Shown here one piece after another: positions 45,432 through 54,877 of a DNA stretch of 54,877 nt; within the stretch, counting starts at the first letter, position 1; every line of letters begins with the position of its first letter. The DNA comes from Symsagittifera roscoffensis (Eukaryota > Xenacoelomorpha > Acoela > Convolutidae). The notes below the pieces were generated by a model. The model did no database searches. It was not told the origin of the DNA and saw nothing but the letters and a program-made list of their open reading frames with translations. Location of the stretch: the NCBI RefSeq assembly GCF_963678635.1, contig NW_026970936.1, positions 1-54,877 of the forward strand, given 5' to 3'. Position numbers and translations under genes: made by a program.

Positions 45432-48400
45432 ATGGCAGACCGATTCTGGAACTCTATGCCCACGGCTCTGCAGAGGCCCACTCTTGACGAGCTGTACAGA
45501 CGCTTGAGGGACCTGGACCACACCCAGATCGACGAGAGAATGGCGGTGATGCTGAATGCGATCCTCCAGTTGGAGGACCAGGGCGAGTGCAGGGAGTCTG
45601 CGACGGAGGCTGTCTTGATAGTCGGCTACACCACTGAGGGCATATCAAATCGGGCACAGACCAGATGGTTGTCTTGGAATGCGGATGGAGGAGTAAGGGG
45701 CTTTGACTTGGCAAGAAATCCTGGCCTGAGTAACAACACCGAACACGGCGCAGGAGAGTTCCCGCTACCGACGAGGCCAACAGCGAGATCCACGGGCCAG
45801 AGCTCGAGTAAGGTGCCGTCGATGTCGCGAGCGCAACAGACGACCGAGGCATATCCGGAGCTGGGAGTCCTAAGGAAAGAGCTTGAGAAGGCGCTGAAGG
45901 AAAGGAATAAAGCGAACCTCGATCGGGATCAGGCGAAGTTGGATAGGGAGAGGCTTCAGCTGGAGAGAGACCAGGCAGTCGACGAGCGAGATCAGACGTT
46001 GAAGTTACTTGAGATGCTAAGGGCGGAACATCAGCAGGAGCTAAAGGTGCGGGAGAACGCCGCGAATCGCGATCAACTAAAGTCGGAGTTGGAAAGGATA
46101 GAACAACGACAACGCGAGCTTGACGCACAAAAGGGAGCCAGGTCAAACGAACGGGTGGTGACAAGCTCGAGGCCAGAGTCACGCATGGAGGTGGATGAAG
46201 CTCCCAGGGCTAGAGGACGGTTCAACCTTGACCGCGAGGCCAGGGAACACATGAGTGAAGGGTTAGAGGTCTGGATACCGAATGACGTGACGCCTTCCTT
46301 GCGCAATCTAGAGACCCAACCTGTACGTCCTCTGATGGATGTGGTGTTACCAGGATATACACCAACCTCGACCTCGAGCGGCAGTCAGGTGAGTGGCGCC
46401 TCATCGCGCCTGAAGGAGCTGGGTGAGAAGTTGCAGCAGCAGAGCCGTGAAAGATCGACAAGGCCAGAGCTTCCCCCGACTTGGAGGGAACAGCCGGTCA
46501 GAAACGTCGTGATCACGAGCTACAAGAAGAACACAGAGGGGAACTACCACAAGCATAGTCGGCTGGACTGGAGTGCGGAACAGCAAGCCAGGAGGGACTG
46601 CTTCCACGACGCAGCCTGGGTGCAGTATCTAGCGCCACCTCGTGTGCCAGAGGGTGCGGTTCACCTGATTATAGGGGACAGCCTGGTGCGGGTGCTGACC
46701 CAGATCCGGTCACATTGGCAGACTGGAGTCTTGAGTTTCGCTGGAGCTGCTACGCCACAGCTGTTGGCAACCCTGGACATGCTAGGAATGAACAAAGTTT
46801 ACACAGTCACCCTGATGGTTGGGACCAACGACGTGTCAAGAGGAGAAGCAAGGAAAGTGACGAGGCTGTGCGACAAGATGAGTTGCCTTCTTGAGGAGCT
46901 GAGGATCCAAATGGATCCCATCCTGCTGACGATATGCACGGTCCCCTATAACATGATGTTTGATCAAAACTCCCTAGAAATGAACCAGAGGGTGCGGAGC
47001 CTGAACAAGGCGATCCGAGACATACACCGAAACAGTGTGCTTCCTCTCAGGCTGTTGGACGTTGCAGAACGCATGGAGAACAAGGGATTCCCTGAAGACA
47101 CCTCGAAAGATGGAATCCATTTCGATAGGCCAAGGGGAGCGGAGTGGCTGAACGACGTCTTCCAGGAACATATAAACACGCTAGAGGCGGACCTGCTGGA
47201 GACAGCCCAATTTACGTTAGGACCACCTCCCAACCCACCATTCCTTGCCTCGAGGGCCTTGGCTGGTCGCTTAGGAGCGAGAGTTGATACTAGAGACAGT
47301 TCAAGGAGCAATCAGACCCGATTGCAGAGTGCCACGCCAATGGAGTCGGAGGAGGCAGAGTCATCAACGCCTCCGGGCTCGGCGATGTCCTCCGTGGTGG
47401 TGGCAGATGGCAGGAGAGAAAAGAAGTCTAGGGAGACTACCCGCTTGAGATATCCTGAGAAGGTGAGGGAACTGGATCTAGAGACCTTGGAATGCAGACG
47501 AGAGTTGGCGGAAACCCTGGGGATCGAACGAGTGTCGCATGAGGACTTGAATAGACATCATTGCGTAGACTGGTTGAAAGCACACGAGGCGCATTTCTCG
47601 AGAACGAAGTTAATGGAGACTACAGACCTGACTGGAATTCCCACAAAAACGATCATGGGACCCATTAACTACAGGCCTCTTAAGCAGCTAGGGAGTCCTG
47701 GACTTATAGTAGAACCTCCCAAGCACCGAACTGGCATCGCCAGGATCAGGTTGGCAACCCCGGCGCAATTGAAGGTAGTAGACAAGCTACTCAACCCGGG
47801 GGGAATGGAGTTGCCTGACGCTGCTTACGAAGGTCCAAGGTTGGCAGAGGATCCCAGGTACGGGAAGCCCTGTGGCGGCACCCAATTGGCCAAGACTCTG
47901 GCAGTTTATGATAGAGCAGATCCAGCTGCTGCAAGAGTGATCATTGTGGCGGGATCAGACTTCGAAGGAACGTCTCCCAAGTTGTTCTGGCCGGAGACTC
48001 TGGTATACTCTTTGCCAGGAGCCGAATTGAACCAGATGTTGACCCTAGTGGTGGCAATAAAGTCGGAGATGCCCTGTGAACCTGAGCTGCTATTGTTTGC
48101 AGGAATGAATGACCACCTGCACGCGATGGGACTTCTTGAGCAACTGAAGGGCAAGGAGATTCCGACATCGAAGAAGATATGGGAGGCTATTCAGGCGTTA
48201 TTTGCGGCGATGAATGAGGTACAAGAGAACGTAGCCTCGAGATTTGGGTCCAAGACAAAGGTGGTGTTTACCACATCCCCAGGATACGCCAGCATGCCAC
48301 CCGCCCTACAATTCGTGTATGCGGTCTTAATCTTGATAGCGGAAGGGAGTGAATGGCGGATTCTGATGGCAGCCCCCAATCGAGAGCTGGAGCCAGTAAA

Positions 48401-51400
48401 CTTGAGACTTTACAGATCAGAATTACCAGCGGCATGGGCTGACATATCTCATGCGCTGAGGGGCTTTTACGGACTAGCCGACGTCTTGATTGTATTGGAT
48501 GAGGTACTCTTGCTAGAGATATCGAACTTTGCTAGACAACTCAAGTTCAGCCCAGTCATCGGGGACGACCACCCGGCAATAAACCAGTTGACGGCCAGCC
48601 TGTGGTTCCGGAGTATGGATGTGAAAGTCGCAAATTCCACCAGCAGGACTAGAGGTCCCAGCAACGAGAGAAGAAATGTGGTCGAGACGGAGAAACAGTT
48701 AGAATCGATGAAATATCGCTTGACCCAAGAGAATGGCTGGTGGCCATTCCTGACACCAAGGCTGGAGAACGTCACGAATAAAACGAGGGAGGAAGCACCA
48801 CTCCTCGTGAAACAAATCTGGAGTTTTCTAGAGAAGCAACTGGAGCTAGCTGAAAGGAGAGACATGACGGTGGTTAGATTTGTCTCGGCCGCCAATGAAG
48901 TGACGATTGGAGGATTTTGGAGAGAGCACGCCAACGGCGAATTGAAGACTAGGAGAGATTACGAGATTCTCAAGTTCTTGAGTCCTTGCTGGGAGAGAGA
49001 ATTCTTGGCAGGAGTGTTCGGCACCACGGCGACTATCTTCGGAGCCTTCGTGCAGGAGATACTGGACATGCCCATCAGCCTGCTCTTGGCCCTGTATTTG
49101 GTCTACCCCAGATACTTGTTCAATATGGGTCCAGCATACATGTTTAGTCGGGGAGTGGAGACACTTCGAGTTGATGGGTACCTGGCACTAGTGCTCTTGA
49201 CCCATGGGGAATTGGTGTCGTTTCATCGGTTAATGGAATATGGAGAACCTCTGTCTATGGGGAGAGTCCACACGAGCATTGAAACCAGCTCCTACAAGTG
49301 CGCCGCAGGGTTGAAGACACTACTGGTGCAATACCTCATGATGCAGAATCGATACATGACGGGTGAAGATGAGAACCCAACCTCGAGAGAAGAATGGGAG
49401 AAGGCGAACAGAGGGATGCCTCTGTTGACGGACCTGTGTCTGGCAATGAGGTCGGACCCAATGGGGATAATCCGAGGTCTGGAGGAGGTGGTGACCTGCA
49501 TCTATGGTCCAGCAGTGACGTACGCGTTTCCAGATCCCCTGGTGATAACGTATCGTCACTCGGTGACGCACTTGAGTCTCATCAGCGTACTGGATGGTAC
49601 AGCGCTGAATTGGTGTCAGCAGGAGGTGCTCAGGGCGCGAATGAGCAACACGGTACTCTTTGGAAAGGTGAAAGATGCCGAGCTGATAGTGTGCAACTTC
49701 AGGGGTCAAATGCAATGTAGAATGGGAGGCAAGCGAGAGGGTCCCATTGAAATGTATCCCAAATTCTGGAACTTGAACCCATTGACGGCGGACGGACGAG
49801 AAATCTTGAGAATTCCTGCCTGGAAGGAGTGCTTCGCACTGGTGAAGAGGGAGCTGGAGACCATAATGGAGAAAGAAATCCTCCCGGCCACCATGCCTGA
49901 ATTCCCAATAGTCAGGAGGATGACCTTAGGAATGAATAGTCCCTTGGTAGTTCCCTCCATAATGGCGAGGATGACGGCGGAGGAAATGCAGAAGGATTTC
50001 ACTGATGGCTGGGACCCCCTGTTCATTGGCTACACGGCGGCGGTCTACTTCCATACCAGCGAGATGAAGGTAAACTCGTGGACGACGCAAGCGAAAAAGA
50101 GTAGAGGTTCGCAGCCCCCAGGGTATGAGGTGAGGAAGGTCTTGAGAACTCTTGAGAAGGAGGGACTTGAGAACATGTTGCCCATATGGGATGATGGCAG
50201 GATGATCGTGATGGAGGGGCACGTCGCACTGGTGGACGACATGAAATTTGCCACGAGAAAATATAAGGCGCCCTATGGCTTGGAACAGGTGGAAATAAGA
50301 CAGGAAGGAACAGAACTAGATGCAGCAGGTCAACTGCACGTAGCACTGACGGAATACAAAAAGCTGGATCCTGCGACACCATCACCACTGTCCGTGGACA
50401 CACCTGGAGACAAGAGGAGCGGACCCGTCGAGGACCGATTTAAGAAAATTCTCGAGAGAAGGAGACATGAGTCAGAAGAAGAGAGTATGGATGAAACTCT
50501 CAGTGAAGCTGGTGAAGACATGGAAGTGGGGAATACGCCTGAACCAGGGCCATCAGGGGAGGAGCTCACCACTCAAGAGCTGTTGAAAGATTTGAGCGAG
50601 GAGAATTGGGCAGATACTGCCACACCACCCCTGATTCCGTCCCCGCGGAAGAACCTAGAGTTGCCATTGGCAGGTGAGACCTTCAATATGGGGATGTTAC
50701 TCTTGAGCTCGGAGGAAAGGGAGAAGAACACGTTCGAAGGGAACAGGGACATATTCTTGGGATCTCTCGAGGATGACGCTTGGCAGGAGTTCCTGGAGGA
50801 ATTCAATCGAGAAGTGGGCAGCGAGACGACGCTGGACAAGTTCAAGAAGGAACTGTGGGACGCAGTAGTGAGATTCGGGGAACCGCTCCTGATAGGAACG
50901 GGCCTGGATGAGAAAGCAAGAAAAGAGCTGCTGAACAAGCTAGTGGAGCTGAGGAACGCACGATCGAAGACTAGAAAAGAGAAATGTGAGGACAGCTCTA
51001 CTCTGAAACAAAAAACTGTGAATAAAATGGTTGATGGTATAAAAAGGGATAAGGCTGGGACTAGTAATATGATTAAAAGTACTAATATCCTTAAGGCTCG
51101 AGCAGGGGGGAGGCAAGAGTTGGAAGGAGTGGATGGAGAGGTCGAATCAATGGTGATAGCCACAACACCCTCGAGCAGAGATGTGAAGACTCGCAAGAGG
51201 AAGAGAGAAGTGGAAGGATGGGGTAGTCCTTCAGTGGATGCTGTTTCGGAAGGAAACTTGAGAGAGACGGCGCCCATCGTCTTGGCCCGATGCAAGACGG
51301 CGGCATACAAGAATAGCTCGGAGCTCAGGAAACCACTTGAAGTAGAAAAGGAAATAGAGGTTTCCACCAGTTCGACGTCAGAAGAAGACTTCAAGCCTCA

Positions 51401-54309
51401 GAAGGTAAACGTGAAGAGAGGTTCAACGAACGGACAGGTAGGGGAAGTGGAGATCGGCAAAGAATGGATCTCGAAGGCACATCAGGACGTGGGCAAACAA
51501 GTGACGAGTGATCCATTGGAGAGGAACAAGACGAGGAACACTTCCCGGACGTGGTGGGTGGCCCTCGAAACATTGAAGGAAATGGAGGACTGCTTGAAGA
51601 AGTTGGACAGTGGAATAGCTCGCAGGCGACGCAATTGGGCCACCCAGCAAAAAGCCGAGGTTAATAAGATAGAGATGGCAAGTCATCTGAAGAGGTCCTG
51701 GCAGAGTTTGTTGAAGGATCATTTTGAAGAGGCGATGAGAACATCCTCATCAGCACCGCCACTAATGGCGAATCCCTTCGTTAGAACTGCGGGACAATTA
51801 ATGTTCACCTGGAGTCTGGTGGGAATAGAGTTGGAGACATTGACCTCGTATGACAGGCTGAAGTTGGGAAGCAAGAAGCTAGAGGTGTATCAGGCACTGA
51901 TGCAACACGTGGCCAGGGACAATTCAGGCTTGAGCCTGGCTAGAAGAAAAGATGCCACATGTTTCTTGAGATGGATAATGTCAATGATGTCTGATAGCAC
52001 CATCCTGGCATGCCACCAGAGCAAGTGGAAGTAAAACCATGGAGAAAAGAGTCTCAACGATCATCTTGAACGTATATCAGAGTACAGGAATAGAGAAAGA
52101 AGATGGCTCCAGAGTATCCTTGGAGAACCATCGAAAGCTGGACGAGGTACGGAGGTTCTCTAATAAGAAGTTCGAGGAAGGACATGATGTTCACCGTAAC
52201 CTGGCCTCGTCAGAGCAGTACTCGAGACTCAGCGAGAAGGGAGAATACCAATATGTGTCTGGAGTGATGGGAATAGCCTACAATCCCTTCTTAGACTCAG
52301 AAGCTGGAGGAGCCCACAGAAACCATGAGGTAGCGGAGCTACTGAAGTTTTGGACAGAATGAATAATGGAAATGGACGCGGTGGAAAAAGAGGGGCCGAG
52401 CCTGGGCCTGATTCTTGAGAAAACACCAGAGGTGATAAGCATACCGCGCTCAAACAAGAGAGTTGAAGTGAACATGGGCGGTGGAAATGGCTTGTTAACC
52501 ACGAACTTGGGAGTGGTATGGAAGCTATTAAGACCCTCCTGGTGTCCACATCCCCATGCGAGTCTGATCGAGGAAACCACTGAGCGAGTGAGGTTGGCAC
52601 CAACGGAAGATGAAGATCTGGCGAAGTTGAGTGTGCTGCATAAGCTAATCACGCCCCAGATGCAAGAGCCAAGCGAAAGGACGAGCGACCCAGGGTCAGC
52701 AAAGAAATTGGAGCCGGGTAGTTGTCTGGATTCGACGTGTGGGAACGGAGAGCACATCTGCGATGGACGGTCATGCGTCAGAATACTGTCGTTTCAAAAA
52801 GAAGACCTGGTCACTTGGTTCGAAGACATCACAGAAAGGGAGAAAAGTGAAGTGCAAATAATAGCGGAATGTTACGCGAGAACCACGGTGAATATAGCGA
52901 CAGCTCTCGGATTCTTCTCGAGAATGTGTGGTCTGCAGGCACTGGAGAGACTGGAGTCTGAACATCATTTAGTGACGGCGTTGAGCGTGGAATCATGGCC
53001 CGGGGTGTTGCAGGTGACTCAAAAACACATCCGGAGCTGGAAGGTTGGTCTTGAGGCGGAAATGGGATTTCCCTTGAGCGAAGCTTATGGCTTGCCATTG
53101 AACGCGAAATCGCTGATAGGGTCAATGATGGCCAACTTATGCGGAAGTCACTACCCGCTACACATGGCGATGGTGGAAGTGTCCAGCCAGAGAATACTGG
53201 TGGACAAGGCCTTCTCAGTGCCCAAGTGCGTGAGGTTGGCTCGGATGTCGCATCACTCGCACAAGTTGTTGAGAAAAATCAAAGGGACGGTACCAAAAGA
53301 ATTGAGAGATGACTTAAGCGAAATCTGGGGAGAAGACCTTCTGAAGTTGGAAAGAGAAAACACGAGCGATCACGAGAGACAAAACGTGATCGGTAAACCT
53401 GTGGGAAGTACTCCGAACCTGGAAGACAACGACACGATGCACGAGAAGATGATGGAGCTTGAGCCTCTCTTGGAAGCCTCAGGGGAGCGTAATCTCAGGA
53501 GCATTGAGATCTCTCATGGGGAATGCCCATGCCACTGCTTGGCACAAACGGTGTGGTATCCAGATCACAAGAACCTTTGCCTGGTGTGGGATGTGGAAGA
53601 GATTCGGTCGATCGGACTACCGGATCACCGGCAGAAGAGGACGCTCTTAGTAGTGAGTACGATGTTAGCCCTGAGATGGATAGAAGAGAATATAACGAGG
53701 TATCGGGAGGCGACGACGCCAACGGCTGAGTCAATATACGCGATAGACTACAGCAGGAGACTCGAGTTGTTTGAGACTGCGTGCAAAGTATTCGCCATAC
53801 CGACGGAAGTCAGGCACGTATGGAGTCGCTTGAGGTACTTTCCATGGTTTCGGGCGACACTGACGTCTTGGTTGTACATGACAACGAAAGATCACATGAG
53901 AAAACATCAAAAAGAGTATCGACAGTTCCAGGCCGAGATTGGGCCGGAAGCTTTCAAGAGACCCCTGCTAACCCATCGTAATGCGATCACGACAGGATGG
54001 AAAAGAGTGGGTAAGATGTCTAGAGACAATACCAAAGCGAGGGAGTCGATACTAGAGGAAGACCTGGCGAAGAACGTGAGCTTGAGCCTGCACAACTCCT
54101 TTTGCTTGAACCGAGAAGCTAGGGTGAAGGCACTACCCAACCAAGCAAAGAGATTGCAGGAGCAGAGAGAATGGATGCGATCCTATGAACAGCTGAAGGC
54201 TTGGGAGGAGATTGTGATTAGTTCCGATGATGAAGAGGAGCTGTTGAGACAGTTTGCCGCATCTAGCACTTCAGGATGCAGTACCTCCAAGGTGAAGAGC
54301 ACGAGATGA
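45432..54309 (+). pseudogene. ORF2 of element 2: giant accessory protein with SGNH-like modules, two breaks
   Basis: Starts ATG 45432 and would be 2959 codons like element 1. It is broken by a 2-bp loss near 52024-52030, giving a stop at 52034, and by AGA to TGA at 52360-52362; the rest, to 54309, is open. Residues: coiled coil 147-233; SGNH-like module with GDS (Ser417), GTND (464-467) and DGIH (Asp560, His563); second module with GSD (841-843), GMND (891-894) and GDDH (1044-1047), where the usual order is altered; a long helical region of unknown type (1080-1650); Glu/Ser/Thr-rich linker (1650-1950) with KTRKRKR near 1919; a Cys patch (near 52732-52785); acidic VISSDDEEE tail. ORF2 follows pol where env lies in retroviruses, but no signal peptide or fusion-type membrane anchor is visible. 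The conserved motifs point to hydrolase ancestry; the substrate is unknown. Confidence 0.88.
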
Positions 54310-54740
54310 ATGGGCAAATCGGATGGATCTTGAGTCTTGAGAGGGAAGGGGGGCTTGAGTGTGAATCCGAGTGAAACTTGGATTCACGAAAAAGAAATTT
54401 TAACAAAGCAAATATTGTTACTAATATACTATATTTATTATATAAATCGAAGATGCTGCATGACAATTTCCTGATTGAATAGGACAAAAGAGATTTTTAA
54501 ATGATTGGCTTGAAAAGCGAAAATTCAAGGGTGCAGGTGTGTGCAGATTTTGATTGCTGTTTAGCAATAGTGTGAAAATTTTAAATGGCTGTGAATTTTG
54601 GGGTGTAGATAAGCTTAAATCTGCTGCAAACTTCTGTAAATGACCACTGGCACTGTATCTTGAGCAACACTCGGTTTTTCTGGGACTCACTGGCAGAAGA
54701 CAGCACGCGATGAGGACATCGATCTCGAGTCCGGGGAGTA
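54310..54740 (+). other. 3' untranslated region of element 2
   Basis: 431 bp from the ORF2 stop to the 3' LTR. It holds four CTTGAG hexamers, a 15-base purine run (54339-54353) and an 8-bp stem (54361-54368 with 54380-54387) that is imperfect in element 1. Directly before the LTR is GGGGAGTA, a weak polypurine tract. Confidence 0.6.
54339..54353 (+). promoter_or_regulatory. Purine run resembling a polypurine tract
   Basis: GAGAGGGAAGGGGGG. It looks more like a plus-strand primer than the sequence at the LTR edge but lies about 390 bp upstream, so it could only be a secondary priming site. Confidence 0.3.
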
Positions 54741-54877
54741 TGTGCCAGTCGGTCATATTTGGAAGTTTGACCTTGAGAAGAGCAGAAAACACTTGATTTT
54801 GGAGTGAAATTTAATTTTTAAAAATTTCGAATGGAACATGTCATGCACGATTTTCTCGCGATAACTGAAAATCAGAA
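54741..54877 (+). repeat. Start of 3' LTR of element 2 (cut by window end)
   Basis: 137 bp beginning TGTGCCAG, identical by eye to 32758-32894. Confidence 0.93.

Larger units (their letters stand above)
32758..54877 (+). mobile_element. Giant Ty3/gypsy-type LTR retrotransposon, element 2 (cut by window end)
   Basis: A plus-strand copy of the element 1 family: 5' LTR 32758-33640, leader, gag-pol 36102-44909, spacer, ORF2 45432-54309, 3' region, and the first 137 bp of the 3' LTR at 54741. The 3' LTR start is identical to the 5' LTR over those 137 bp, suggesting recent insertion. Full length would be about 22.9 kb. It lies in opposite orientation to element 1. Internal proteins are very close to element 1 (few-percent differences by eye), but the LTRs differ more. 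Confidence 0.93.

Noticed and set aside
45432-54309. ORF2 as a retroviral env
   Set aside because: It is in the right place, but far too long, without a signal peptide, fusion peptide or clear membrane anchor, and has hydrolase-like motifs instead.
54361-54387. 8-bp stem-loop in the 3' region as a conserved RNA element
   Set aside because: One side is changed in element 1, so the stem is not kept.

Overview
The window is a eukaryotic, almost certainly invertebrate animal, repeat-dense region. The evidence is two Ty3/gypsy-type LTR retrotransposons, several CR1/Jockey-like LINEs with short-repeat tails, TTTTCAG-type 3' splice sites (the form common in nematodes) and no bacterial operon features. 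I recognise no host gene with confidence. The species cannot be named from the sequence; a nematode is a reasonable guess, no more.

Layout. (1) 2-22748: a 22.7-kb LTR retrotransposon on the minus strand (element 1) with two 917-bp LTRs that I read as differing at one base. (2) 22749-28032: its flank, then a plus-strand LINE with three consecutive reading frames (240 aa, 291 aa, and an endonuclease-RT frame with one frameshift) ending in an (ACT)n tail. (3) 28033-32757: non-coding DNA, a minus-oriented LTR running into a 199-base assembly gap, and two decayed LINE fragments. (4) 32758-54877: a second copy (element 2) on the plus strand, cut by the window edge inside its 3' LTR. The two copies lie head to head as an inverted pair about 10 kb apart.

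Architecture shared by both copies, 5' to 3': LTR; a leader of about 2.3-2.5 kb holding a putative tRNA primer site, 70-bp repeats and an array of about 50-65 units near CTTGGGACAGTGGT; one continuous 2935-codon gag-pol frame (coiled coil, capsid, two CCHC knuckles, protease, RT, RNase H, an unusually long linker, integrase, and a C-terminal macro-domain-like module); a 0.52-kb spacer with a candidate 3' splice site and three 20-bp repeats; a second giant frame of 2959 codons (ORF2) not recognisable as env; a short 3' region; LTR. ORF2 carries a coiled coil, one well-preserved SGNH-hydrolase-like module, a second degenerate one, a basic nuclear-localisation-like stretch and an acidic, SUMO-interaction-like tail.

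Neither copy is fully intact. Element 1 has a stop inside gag-pol and a one-base deletion in ORF2; element 2 has an open gag-pol but a two-base deletion and a nonsense codon in ORF2. The element-wide excess of the hexamer CTTGAG on the sense strand, in coding and non-coding parts alike, is the most unexpected sequence-level signal. All motif counts and comparisons were made by eye and are approximate.
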